Source: a virus
IMG/VR virus record: IMGVR_UViG_3300034418_011318
Location: 1 to 32,421 of that record
DNA length: 32,421 nt
Reading direction: 5' to 3' (one strand)
Position numbers and translations under genes: made by a program. This document shows positions 1-11,200 of the stretch, in pieces. The notes beneath the pieces were generated by a model. It had not been told where the DNA came from and made no database searches. It saw nothing but the letters and a program-made list of their open reading frames with translations. Each line of letters starts with the position of its first letter. Position 1 is the first letter of the stretch.

Positions 1-1
1 C

Positions 2-3000
2 CCATCTATCAGACTATTCCAAGATTTTATACCAAGAGATTTACCTGTTATAGACTCTGATGATACTCTAATTGCGGATGACCCATTTGCGGATTTGGCA
101 TATCCCCTTAACCAATATGGTCCACAAGGTGGTTATAATAAGAATATAAATTATAATAATTTATTACCAAGACCTTCAAATGAAGGTGAATATGATTTAT
201 CCGATGCTGAAAGATTACAAGAAGGTGTTCAAACTGCACCAATATGGATAAGTAAAAACAGATTTCAACCTGATTTATTTTATTTTTATCAGGATTTACC
301 AATTATTATATTACCACAGGTAAATGCCCCATACCCTGATAATTTTGTACCTTCAACGTATTCACCATATTCTATCCTTATAAATCCTGACCCTAATGGT
401 GATAATGGTAGACTCAGTCAAGATTCATATATTGCTCGTTTAGGTGCGGAAACTCTTAGAAAAGAGTTTGAAGAAAGAATTGGTAGAGAAGTTGAACAAC
501 TTACAATCAAAAGAGCCAATTTCTTAAACCTAAATGACCCAATAAATGTTATAAACATTATTAAGGGTACTGTACCCCTTATTGAACCAAATTATAGTAT
601 TACAGTACCATCAGGACCAATAAATGCTGCTGTAAATTTTGGTGCAAGACTTACAGGTACATATATACCTGTTAGTCCTATTCCTGGTGATTATTTTGAT
701 GCAAATGCATATCTAAGAGTACCAGGACAAACAAGTCAATTGGCGGGTGCAGCCGGCGTTCCAATAGGACAAGGATTTTTAAATGCATTCCTTAGACCTG
801 TCACGGATATAAATTCTTCACAAAGATTCCTAAATAATACGGGACAAGGACAAAAATCTGTTTTATTCAATAACTTAGATTACAACAAATTTAAACCACC
901 ATATTCAAAAACAGCTGTTGGTAGTTTGGTTCAAACTGTTTTAGGTAATCAAGGTGTAAATGAAAAAAATGGTGAGTTTTATGTTGGAAGCCCAACAAAT
1001 GACCCTGCTCGTGCTTCAAACCCATCAGGTGACTTACCTATCGATGAATTTGGAAGAGAAATTGAAACCAGTGTTTATGGTTCTCAATTAGGTAAACTTT
1101 ATGAAGGGGAAGACAAAGACCTTAAGTTTGGTCTGAACGGTGTTTCATATGGTGATGGTGGTGGTATCGCCGGTGGATTTACGTGGGTATCACCAAAATA
1201 CACACCAAATGCTGGTAAACACGCAACACCTGGTGGTGGTATTGGAAGTGATGACCCTGACTTTCCTACATTGGCTTGGGGTGCTACTGAGTCTACACAA
1301 TATGATTTTACAAGAGGTTCAATCCTTGACGACACTCAAAGATTAGTAAATTCACAACCAAACGGGGCTAAAAGACTTAGACATGTCGGAAATGCAATTG
1401 ACCAAGTATCAAAAGTATTCAACGACGGTTACAAAGAAATGACTAAAGGTTCACGAGTTTTGAGATATGAAAATCAAAATGGTACTGAAGTTGGTATTGA
1501 ATATTGTCGTGTTTGGACAAAAGATACACCATATCTACAATATAATGATTTAGTAAAGACTGAAGGTATTACAACCGAAAATAGAAGATTTACATACTCA
1601 ATTTTAGATAAAACATATAACTTAAATATTGCACCTGAAAAAGGCGGTGATAGTATTGAAAATTTCCCATTAAATAACTGTGATACAGCCAACTCAAGAG
1701 TGAAAAAGTATATGTTCTCAATTGAGAATTTAGCTTGGAGAACAGGTAATAGACCTGGTTTTAGGTATATTGATTTACCATTCTGTGAAAGAGGACCAAA
1801 CGGTGGTAGAATAATGTGGTTTCCACCATACGATATTAAGGTTAGTGAATCATCTAGTGCTAACTGGAATACCACAGACTTCTTAGGTCGTCCAGAACCT
1901 GTATATACCTATAAAAATACATCAAGAACGGGTACATTATCTTGGAAAGTTATTGTTGACCACCCGTCAATCTTAAATACTATTGTTCAAAAGGTATTGG
2001 CGAATGAAAATAACAGAGAAAAAGTAGATAACATTGTTGACTCATTCTTTGCCGGGTGTAAAAAATATGATATATATGAACTTGTAAAAATTTATGGTAA
2101 TATATGTCCTGATGAGATTTTCCAAATACAAGAAATTATAAATAAACCATATCCGTTACCTGATGAAGATTTTGATGTTATAAATGGTGCAATAATTCCT
2201 GGTAATATTGATTTAGGTTTTGAAGTTGCTGGTACCGATGGGGGTAATAACACCGTAGAAATTCAACCACCATTAGAAGGTAGTACTGAAGAACAACAAC
2301 CATTTGAGGAGTTTGTTGACTATACTTTTTATTTTGATAATGACGTACCTGGTCCACAAGAAACATCATCAACAACTACAACAATAAATTGGAGGGATGT
2401 AATGGATACTTACATCTCACCAACAAAACAAGGTGTATATTATCAAACGGCACAACAAAGTCAAAAAGAACCTGTTTCAGAATTTTTTAAAGTAATTGAG
2501 GAAAATAACACTCAAATTGAAAATTTTCTTAGAAGGTTATATCAAATATTAAGTGAAAACCCTAACGCTGTTGTTACTGTAGATATTATTTCTTCGGCTT
2601 CAGCTCCAAACACTAAAGAATATAATGTTTCATTATCAAAAAGAAGATTTTCTTCAGTAGTGAATTACATATCAAATGTTACATTATCTTCTGATGATGG
2701 ACAAATTAGTTTTGGTCAATTTATAAATGCCTCACCACAAAGATTAATTTTAAACAATGTTGCTGCTTCAGGCGAAGAAACAACAGTTTACCCTAAAAGA
2801 TTAAATGGTGAAAGTTCTGGTGCTATAAATTGTACTACTGATTTAAATTTTCCTGATTCAACATATTCAGTGAACGCAATGGCTTGTAGAAGAGCAACAT
2901 TCAAAAGAATTACTGTTGAAGGTATCCCACCTGTTGTTACACCACCAACACCGGGAAATATTGATATTATACCACCACCGCCAGGAACACCACCTGTTAT

Positions 3001-4933
3001 AGTACCACCTGTTATAACACCGCCAAAACAAGACCCAGATATTGTTATTAAAAAATATAGGGATAATATAACAACTTTCTTGACAAGAAAAATGTTAAGT
3101 GAATGTGATTATTTCCAAGTTATTCAAGGTGATAACCCAATGGTTTATGATTCTTTGAAAGATAAATTAAAATATTTTTCACCAGCGTTCCACTCTATGA
3201 CACCTGAAGGATTGAATGCTAGACTTACATTCTTACAACAATGTCTAAGACCTGGTGACACAATACCAACAGTTCAGGTGAATGCTAATGGTACTACCGA
3301 ATTCAAATATGACAATGCTGTAAATACATCATTTGGTGCACCACCAGTTTTGGTATTAAGATTTGGTGACTTTTTCCACACTAAGATTATCCCAACCAAC
3401 CTACAAATAGGTTATGACCCGTTCACGTTGGATACAAACCCTGAAGGTATTGGTGTACAACCAATGATTGCTAATATTAGTTTATCATTTAATTTTATTG
3501 GTGGTGAAGGGTTAAAAGGACCTGTTGATACATTACAGAACGCATTGAGTTTTAACTACTATGCAAATACTGAAGTCTACGATGACAGAGCTGAAAAGAC
3601 AGACCCATCTAAATTGTATGACCAAGAATTTTTACAGAAATTTATTGACCAAAAACCTGTTGTTACAACAAATACTGCCAATCAGGTAAACAGTCAAATT
3701 GAAAATGATGGTGGAAACACTATAGGTAAAGTTATATCAACCACTTCCACATCAGGAACAACTGTAGGACAAATTCAGTATAAAGATATAATGAATGATT
3801 TGATTGACCAATCACAGAATTATTTCAATACTGTTTATAATAAGATTAAGGAAATTGGTGAACAACACAATTTAGGTGTTGTACAATTGTATACAAAAGA
3901 AAGACAATTTATTGAAGGTTCAATACCTGTCACATCTACTACGGTGAATCTATTTGGTAAACCAGTTAAATTACAAGATAACACGGATGAATTAATAAAT
4001 TTATTAATTGATGATATTAATAATGATAATTGGATATTCTTTAGTGCTATGTTAGATGAAAATATAACGGCAAAAACTAAGAGAAAAGTTAAAAAGAATA
4101 TGATTGATTATCTAAACGGACTAAAAGGAACTTTCTCAAATGATTTATATACAATAACACAAGAATTGGTAGATGCTGAGATGGATTTAATAAAAACAAT
4201 AAATAAGGTGTCTGTTGTTACAAATGATGATAGTGATTATATTGATGGGTTTATAAAACAAAAGAAAGAAGTTATTGTGTATCACATATCAGGTACTTCT
4301 CAAGTAAGTGCTGCATCATCAGGTGTTACTGACACAAAGGAAGAATTAAAGAATGACTTTGCAACAATAGGTGACTATCTACATAATTTCTATGAACTAA
4401 TTGGTAGTGATTTTACGACAACAATTAATGGTCAAAGTATTTCTGAAAAATTGTTGTCAGGAAATTATAATACAACAACTTGTACATTTAGTCCATTAGG
4501 GTCTTATTTAAATACAGATGTTGAGAATAGAGCATATCAAATATTGGCTCATATATTATTAGATAATATAAAAAGAGAACAATTTACTAACGCGATTATA
4601 ACACAAGATGTAATTGATTCACAAGACTTGTCTAAAGACTTCTCAATATCAAATTATTTTTCAAATTATTTTGATGATGATTTTTATAATGTTTGTAAAA
4701 ATGAACAAACACTATTTATCAGTTGGTTAGAGGCTTTCAAAGCAAACCCAACTAACAATACTACTTACTTTGGTAGTTTCACGCCTTATACTAGGGATAA
4801 AGAAAGAGTTTTTGACTTTTCAACAAAACCAGTCGGAACAACTGAAGAAAAACAGTTGTTTTTGGATTTGTATAGTACAAAAAATACTAATAAGTCTAAA
4901 ACAACGTGGATGGGTAAAGTACAACTTAACTAA
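2..4933 (+). CDS. Large baseplate/tail protein with inserted OmpA-like domain (5' end outside window)
   Basis: The frame is open from the first bases of the window, so the true start lies upstream; the TTG at 95 is internal. Residue numbers count from that TTG. A first beta-rich segment (about 545-640) contains DFLGRPEPVYTYKNTSRTG and LSWKVIVDHPS. A second (about 1030-1166) contains FGDFFHTKIIP, GVQPMIANISLSFNFIGG and LQNALSFNYYANTEVYDDRA. Together they resemble tail-tube or tube-initiator beta-barrels of contractile phages (inference). Between them sits an OmpA-like domain (about 741-942) with YNVSLSKRRFSSVVNYI, followed by a proline-rich linker (about 940-980). A glycine-rich stretch lies near 350-390. 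The stop overlaps the next start (TAATG), so it is co-translated with a gp53-like wedge gene. It is probably a baseplate or tail-tip component; the exact T4 counterpart is unclear. Confidence 0.75.
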   Translation, partial: PSIRLFQDFIPRDLPVIDSDDTLIADDPFADLAYPLNQYGPQGGYNKNINYNNLLPRPSNEGEYDLSDAERLQEGVQTAPIWISKNRFQPDLFYFYQDLPIIILPQVNAPYPDNFVPSTYSPYSILINPDPNGDNGRLSQDSYIARLGAETLRKEFEERIGREVEQLTIKRANFLNLNDPINVINIIKGTVPLIEPNYSITVPSGPINAAVNFGARLTGTYIPVSPIPGDYFDANAYLRVPGQTSQLAGAAGVPIGQGFLNAFLRPVTDINSSQRFLNNTGQGQKSVLFNNLDYNKFKPPYSKTAVGSLVQTVLGNQGVNEKNGEFYVGSPTNDPARASNPSGDLPIDEFGREIETSVYGSQLGKLYEGEDKDLKFGLNGVSYGDGGGIAGGFTWVSPKYTPNAGKHATPGGGIGSDDPDFPTLAWGATESTQYDFTRGSILDDTQRLVNSQPNGAKRLRHVGNAIDQVSKVFNDGYKEMTKGSRVLRYENQNGTEVGIEYCRVWTKDTPYLQYNDLVKTEGITTENRRFTYSILDKTYNLNIAPEKGGDSIENFPLNNCDTANSRVKKYMFSIENLAWRTGNRPGFRYIDLPFCERGPNGGRIMWFPPYDIKVSESSSANWNTTDFLGRPEPVYTYKNTSRTGTLSWKVIVDHPSILNTIVQKVLANENNREKVDNIVDSFFAGCKKYDIYELVKIYGNICPDEIFQIQEIINKPYPLPDEDFDVINGAIIPGNIDLGFEVAGTDGGNNTVEIQPPLEGSTEEQQPFEEFVDYTFYFDNDVPGPQETSSTTTTINWRDVMDTYISPTKQGVYYQTAQQSQKEPVSEFFKVIEENNTQIENFLRRLYQILSENPNAVVTVDIISSASAPNTKEYNVSLSKRRFSSVVNYISNVTLSSDDGQISFGQFINASPQRLILNNVAASGEETTVYPKRLNGESSGAINCTTDLNFPDSTYSVNAMACRRATFKRITVEGIPPVVTPPTPGNIDIIPPPPGTPPVIVPPVITPPKQDPDIVIKKYRDNITTFLTRKMLSECDYFQVIQGDNPMVYDSLKDKLKYFSPAFHSMTPEGLNARLTFLQQCLRPGDTIPTVQVNANGTTEFKYDNAVNTSFGAPPVLVLRFGDFFHTKIIPTNLQIGYDPFTLDTNPEGIGVQPMIANISLSFNFIGGEGLKGPVDTLQNALSFNYYANTEVYDDRAEKTDPSKLYDQEFLQKFIDQKPVVTTNTANQVNSQIENDGGNTIGKVISTTSTSGTTVGQIQYKDIMNDLIDQSQNYFNTVYNKIKEIGEQHNLGVVQLYTKERQFIEGSIPVTSTTVNLFGKPVKLQDNTDELINLLIDDINNDNWIFFSAMLDENITAKTKRKVKKNMIDYLNGLKGTFSNDLYTITQELVDAEMDLIKTINKVSVVTNDDSDYIDGFIKQKKEVIVYHISGTSQVSAASSGVTDTKEELKNDFATIGDYLHNFYELIGSDFTTTINGQSISEKLLSGNYNTTTCTFSPLGSYLNTDVENRAYQILAHILLDNIKREQFTNAIITQDVIDSQDLSKDFSISNYFSNYFDDDFYNVCKNEQTLFISWLEAFKANPTNNTTYFGSFTPYTRDKERVFDFSTKPVGTTEEKQLFLDLYSTKNTNKSKTTWMGKVQLN
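2315..2920 (+). other. OmpA-like peptidoglycan-binding domain inside the tail protein
   Basis: Encodes about residues 741-942 (TTG-95 numbering). It begins VDYTFYFDNDVP, like the first strand of OmpA C-terminal domains. It continues with a long helix (EFFKVIEENNTQIENFLRRL), the strand NAVVTVDIISSAS, and the family signature YNVSLSKRRFSSVVNYI (canonical N-x2-LS-x-RRA-x2-V). A later ASGEETTVYP matches the usual G-x-GE-x3-P turn, and a final helix reads ACRRATFKRITV. The signature Arg is kept, but the Asp of the canonical GHTD segment is replaced by Ser/Ala. The domain may bind the bacterial wall during injection, or may be purely structural. Confidence 0.7.
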
Positions 4934-5256
4934 TGGCAAGACAATATTTCAATAGGTACCAATATAGTTTGATAAACGGTGAATACAAAGTAGTTCCGTA
5001 TATCAATCTACCATCCAAACCTACCGACCAATTTTTTATTTATAAAGTTGGTAAATCAAGATTGGATAAAATTTCACAAGAGTTTTATGGAAGTCCTTAC
5101 TTCGGATGGTTAATTATGTTGGCTAATCCAAAATATGGTGGTTTAGAAAACTTCATAAATGATGGTGCTATTGTAACAGTTCCATTTCCACTAGTAGCTT
5201 CATTACAAGACTATAAAGCTGCTTTAGACAACCAAGCTTTATATTATGGCCAATGA
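4933..5256 (+). CDS. 53: Baseplate wedge protein, gp53-like with LysM-type fold
   Basis: This 107-residue protein matches the T4 gp53 baseplate wedge family in size and pattern. An N-terminal strand region (RYQYSLINGEYKVVPYINLP) precedes a LysM-like core: DKISQEFYGSPYFGWLIMLAN, then GAIVTVPFPLV. Tail proteins with this pattern (gp53, gpX) use the LysM-like fold for protein-protein contacts in the baseplate rather than for catalysis. The ATG overlaps the upstream stop as TAATG, and the 3' end overlaps the next gene by 11 nt, so three baseplate genes are translationally coupled. There is no Shine-Dalgarno sequence. The family assignment is by pattern recognition from the sequence. Confidence 0.8.
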   Translation: MARQYFNRYQYSLINGEYKVVPYINLPSKPTDQFFIYKVGKSRLDKISQEFYGSPYFGWLIMLANPKYGGLENFINDGAIVTVPFPLVASLQDYKAALDNQALYYGQ

Positions 5257-8200
5257 TATCTTCCAACAATCGCCAGACAACTCGGGTAACATATTATGTG
5301 AATTAGATTATCAAAACATAATATTAGTTGACCCAAATAAAACTATTGATGATAATAGTAATGTTGCGGAAAGATTAGTAGACCATGAAAATTTGGTAAT
5401 GTATGCTAATTTAGAGGCACAACAAATCCCAAGAACAAGATTGGCAGTAGGAGGTTCACCTGAAGATGTTGTCAGAAATATTTCAATAGCTGAAATAAAT
5501 TTTCTAAGACCTGGTGTAAAAAACCCAAATGGTCCAAATTTCCTTACTAATGAATACACTGACGAAATTACTGGTAAAAACTCAGTGTCAGGTGAGGCTA
5601 TAAACCAAAGAAAAGAACGAATAATTCAAAATTCAAATAATGATTATTATTATATTAATGAGTTAGTTGATAAAAATAATAATATTGATACAGGGTTACT
5701 TGGTATTACAAGTATTAGGATAAAAACAGGTATGAGTTTCATTCCAACAGTTACGATGGAACTTGAAGACATACAAGGTAGGGCTTTATTTGAAAAAGGA
5801 GAACAATCACCTTATGCCGTATTTTTTAATTTACCATATCCACAGTTTTACTTGACAATCAAAGGATATTATGGACAAGCTGTTAGGTATCAATTAGCGT
5901 TAGAAACCTTCAATGCCCGATTCAATACTCAAAGTGGTAACTACATGATAACTTTAGTATTTAGAGGTTTTAAATATAACATACTAAATGAAATAAAATT
6001 GGGTTATTTGTTGGCGGCACCACACATGTATGCAACAACATATAAAATTTCACCAAGTACTCCCACACAAGGTGAGGGCTCGGCACAAAATAGTGTTGGT
6101 AACACTAGTGGCGCTGTTAGAAATGTCATAAGTGAAGGTGGTTATCAGAAAATACACGAAGTTTATAGTGAATATAAAAGCAAAGGGTTATTACCGGCTG
6201 ATTTTCCTGAGTTGACTCTAAGTCAACTTATTAAGAGAATGGATAGATTTGAATTATTAATTTCAAATTCTATGGAACAAGCAGATTTAGGTCCACTAAC
6301 AGATGCTCAAAGTTATCTTATTGATGTTGAAAATTACGCAAAAGATGTTTATTCAACACCACAAGAATCATGGTTTGATAAATACATTGACACTTCTTCA
6401 TTTTTAGTTTTATCGAAAAATAATCAAAGAGTTTATAGATTAAAAAAACAATTTAGAGAAGACAGTACATCAAGAGAAAAAGCGATATCTGAATTAAAAG
6501 CTATTATTGTTAATTCTAATAGACTATTAAAAGAAAATTTGACTTTTGGTGACAAAGGAACATCACCAATACAAAACTCAATTGATTTTCCTGATTTTAT
6601 TGTAAATGCTGAAGCAGCTAATGTTGATTGGGAAAAAACATATATTGAATATTTTGGTAGCGCTGGAACCGCTCTTCAAATAGAAACATTTAGAACACAA
6701 TTAGTTCAAGAAGGATATTTTGACCAAATATTAGAAACAGATGCTAGCGGTAATATAAATTCGTATAATATCTTTTTTGTATTTGAGGGTGCTGACGGTA
6801 CATTTTTATCTCAAATAAATCAAATGATAAAATTAGCTAACTCTAAAAAAACAGATATAGAACAATCTTTAGCATTAAAGTTATCTAAATTAGTTGAGAG
6901 TAAAAGTTCGGGTATAGGGTTTAAACCTTCAATTAGAAACTTTATTGCAGTTATCATGGCGAACACCGAAGGTTTCATAAGATTGATGAGTGATGTTCAT
7001 AGAGACGCTTATGAAAGTAGAAATAGTCCTGTAAGACAAAATGTTATAAAAGCACAAAGAACTTCAGCATCAAACCAAGATAGGAATGAAGATTCAGAAG
7101 TTTATCCATGGCCTCAGTTTTTTGTTGAAGTTTCTGAAGGTAATGCTGAAAGATTCCAATTGAAATATATTGGAGACCCGGCATACAGAGACCTAACCCA
7201 ATCGTATAATACTAAAGCATGGCCTGAAGTTGCGTTTGTTGAAGAATTTATGCGTGGTTCTGCCGAAACTTTACAAAGACAAGAATCAACGGCAATTGAT
7301 GATGAGGTAAATACTGTGAGAAGAATTACGGTAAACGCTTTAGAATTCCCACAAACAAACGCCCCTTATTTGAATAAGGAAGAAATAAAATATTTCTTTG
7401 AGATTTGGGAGAGATTTTATATGTTGTCACACTATACTAGACTATCTAGAGAAACCGCTCAGACAAGTGAGATTTATGATGTAATGGCAACTTTAGAAGC
7501 GGATAATATTGTAACAAGTTTAGGTGAGTCAAACCCTTATCTAATAAACAAGTTAAAACAATATGATTTTAATTCAGCAAACTACGTAAACTACTTATCT
7601 ACAATCTCAAATGAAGGTAAGGGTGTTGCCATTCAACAGTTTATTAGAGATTATTATGTTACAGGTTACATCCAAGCAATAACTGAAAACACATATGAAC
7701 TTTTTGATGGGGAGTATGCAAAATCAGGAGTTGCTCAAGTAAATAATAATTCTAAAGAGTTAGATAAATTAATTTCATACATAGCATCAACTAAATCTGA
7801 TTCAGTTGACGTTACTGACACATACCCATTTGTTATCAATAGTTGGACACAAGAAAATTTACAAGATGGACTACAGAGTGGTTCCGTTGAAAATGTATAT
7901 AATACATCAAGGTCAATTTATTTCAATGAAGATAAAAAACTCATAGCCAATTTTACAACTAATACTAATTTACAAAGTAACAGACCTGTAACTTCATTCG
8001 GATTCAACGACCCTGTATATCCACAAATTGATGACTTTACTGAATTCTACGATACTAGGTCACCTTATTCTTGTTTTATAACTGAAGGTTCGTTGAATTA
8101 TTATGACTATGATGGAAACACAACCGCGACACAGACAGCGTCTATAATGAATACCCCATACTTTACAAATGCCATCCAACAGGGTACGTATGATTGGTTG

Positions 8201-11200
8201 AACGGTCAGGAATATCCATTTATACAAGGGGCTTATTTGTTATTGAATAGTTTGCCATTGGCAACAGTATCGGAAAGATATAAAACAAGTGATGAGGATA
8301 CTAAAAGTTACAACGACCTAAATTATATATTTGCTTCATTTAGAAAATATGGCGCAATTCATAAGTTACCTTATGCATGGATTCTAAAATATGGTAGTAT
8401 TTGGCACCGTTATAAGACATATATAAACACTGGTACTGACATTTTAGATACGGTTTGGAGTGGACAAAGTTATTTGAATAACTATGACCCTATTACTAAT
8501 GATATAAAGAAAAGATATGAGATTGTAACCAATGGGGAAACATATTCAATAGTACTTGCTGATACAACAGTTGATTCTTTAGGTACAACTGAAACCACCA
8601 CAAACGTTGGTTTTTATCCTAGACTTATGAATGATTATTATGTCTTCCTAAATGGATATAATCTTTTTGCAACATATACAAGTGAAGACATACAAAGTGC
8701 TATTGACAGAGGTGAGTTGTATGTTGGTAACGTTCTGAATCAAAATATATTTGGTGAAGATACTAATGATACAAATAGAACTGTTTCTGTTTCTCCATGG
8801 AGTACTTTTGTAAAAAGAAGAAGAACAAACAACGAATATTTCATATTACCCTCAATGGGTGGTATTCCTTCAATAGGGGATGACGTAACACAAATTCAGT
8901 CCGAATGTTTTGCAAATGGGGATATGATTTTGGAGGTTTCAGGTAATACAAACATTTATGATGGAACTGTAAGAACATTTTGGGGAGCACCAACTTATGG
9001 TTATTACGAAACTGATAAGGTTACAAAACCGCAGTATAATGAGTACATGAAGGTACTTACCCAAGACATAATTGAAACTGTACAACACGCATTTGCAATT
9101 GATGGTTATGAGACAGTATCACCATATAAGTCCATTGAAGATGTATTTGGGGTTTTTGAAAGAGGTGTGTTAGATTTGATGGAACAAGAATTTTTGAATT
9201 TCTCAAAACCAGTTTATTCATTATCTACAACAAATGGAAGTACAAGAATTGGGGTATTCAATGTAGACCAAGGTGACCAAAATAGACAATATAAAAATTT
9301 CCAATTATTGATTAGAAGTATTCTATTGGTTCAGAATGTTGGGTCAAATGATTTTAGTGATTTGGTAAATGAACTTACACAAAAACAATTTGCTAACATT
9401 ACAAATACGTTGAGTAACTTCATGGAATATGATGTGGTATTGAAATTAGGTAATCCATCACAATTCAATAGAAGATTATTCAATTCATTTTCAAGCCAAC
9501 CACCTGTTGATAAAATATCATTCTCACCTTATGTTCCTGGTACATTACCGGGCGATGGTGTAACTGTCGCTCAATCAAGAGCACTAAATACACCTGCTTG
9601 GAATGCTTTAGATTTATATGTTGGGTTTAGTAATATAGAAGGAATTGCCTACCCAACAACCGCAATTGCCGAAGATTCGGCTTCATTTATTACCGATTTC
9701 TTCATAGATAATAATATTGCGTTTACTGAAAGTAATGTTATACAAACAGCACCATTGATAAAAATGTATGCCACTCAGAAATATTTGGATAACGATTTGA
9801 ATGCCGCTGGATTTACAACTCTTATTGATAATCTAAGAACAACACAGGCTGATTTCCAATCAAATTCATTCAACTCGATGTTTGTGAAAGTCAGAAAAAA
9901 CTTACCTTTGGTAGATGCTCAACCCGTTAGAAATAATCCAAGTATAGTAACAGGTACACAATTACACAGTGAGTTATATGAACAGTTTAAAGCTATAAAC
10001 GATAAATGGATTGCGGGTTATGATTACTCAAACAAAACATTATTTGAAGATATTCTCTTCTTGGATAGAGCAAGTAGAAATATTGGAGACACTGTCATTG
10101 CTGACATCTACGATTTAAAGAATTACTTTAATTCTCTAAATGTTGACGGTACAGTACAAGATTACATTACAGGTATTCTAACAAAGAATCACTTTGTTGT
10201 AATGCCAATGCCAGCGTATATAAATTTTTATAACGTACAGAACGTTAGTCAAAACGTAACACCTAAAATTGAGGGTAGTTTAGATTTTGCAAATAAAATG
10301 TGGGGAACGTATCTAAATGTGGATACAAGAGCAACCACCTCAAAATTAGTTTGTTTCTATGTTGATAGACCATCTGAAATTTTGGATATGAACGAAAATT
10401 CAGATTTTAGATTTAGAAATGACGGTTTTGATTTGAGAAGAGCATCAGACAATCCACTATTAGAAGACCAAACAAATAAAACGGATTGGGCATTATCTAA
10501 TAGGGTTGTTGGATTTAATGTGGATGTTGGTATTAGAAACCAAAATGTATTCCACGGGTTTACCGTTTCACAAGAACCTGGTAAAGCAACGGCTGAATCT
10601 TTACAAGCGTTGGATAATATGATTTCCCAAGCAAATGGTAAAAATACAAACACACAAAACGTGAGTTTATATTCAATTTATAAGACAAGAAGTTATCAGT
10701 CTACAGTTCAATGTTTGGGTAACGCAATGATTCAACCTACGATGTATTACAACCTAAGACACGTACCAATGTTCAATGGTGCATATATGATTATGGATGT
10801 TGAACACATAGTAAGTCCCGGACAATTTGAAACAACATTTACAGGTATGAGACAACCTGTCATTGCATTATCAACCATTGATAATTACATACAACAACTA
10901 AATCAGAATTTACTTACAAAGATTGTTGGTGAGATTAATCAAAAACGAGGACAACAAGTTCAAAGTAGAGAACAGCAATCAAATGATATTAATAAAACAC
11001 AAGAAGCGTCACAACCACAAAATAATTCTCAAACATCACCACCAAATACGTGTAATGAGAAACTTAATGTTGAATATGAAACTTTCTTGGAAGCAACCGT
11101 TACTCAAAGAACACACACATATCAAGAGGTGTACGATATTATAGTATCATCACTTGATAATGAGGCATTCAATAATCTTACTGAAATACAAAAAACAACT

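Noticed and set aside
95-97. TTG as the start of the first large gene
   Set aside because: The frame is open to the left edge with ordinary coding sequence (for example FIPRDLPVIDSDD), so the gene begins outside the window.
1099-1875. Antisense and alternate-frame ORFs inside the first gene (1099-1335 minus, 1140-1346 plus, 1474-1875 minus)
   Set aside because: They lie wholly inside a confident gene, have no leader or operon context, and show low-complexity composition typical of shadow frames.
4709-4717. TATTTATCA inside the first gene as a promoter
   Set aside because: It lies within coding sequence far from any start codon; more likely a chance match, and a caution about the motif.
10357-11144. 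Internal ORFs at 10357-10653 (minus) and 10923-11144 (plus)
   Set aside because: Both are contained in the hub gene; the second is the Lys/His-rich shadow of the Gln/Asn-rich linker.
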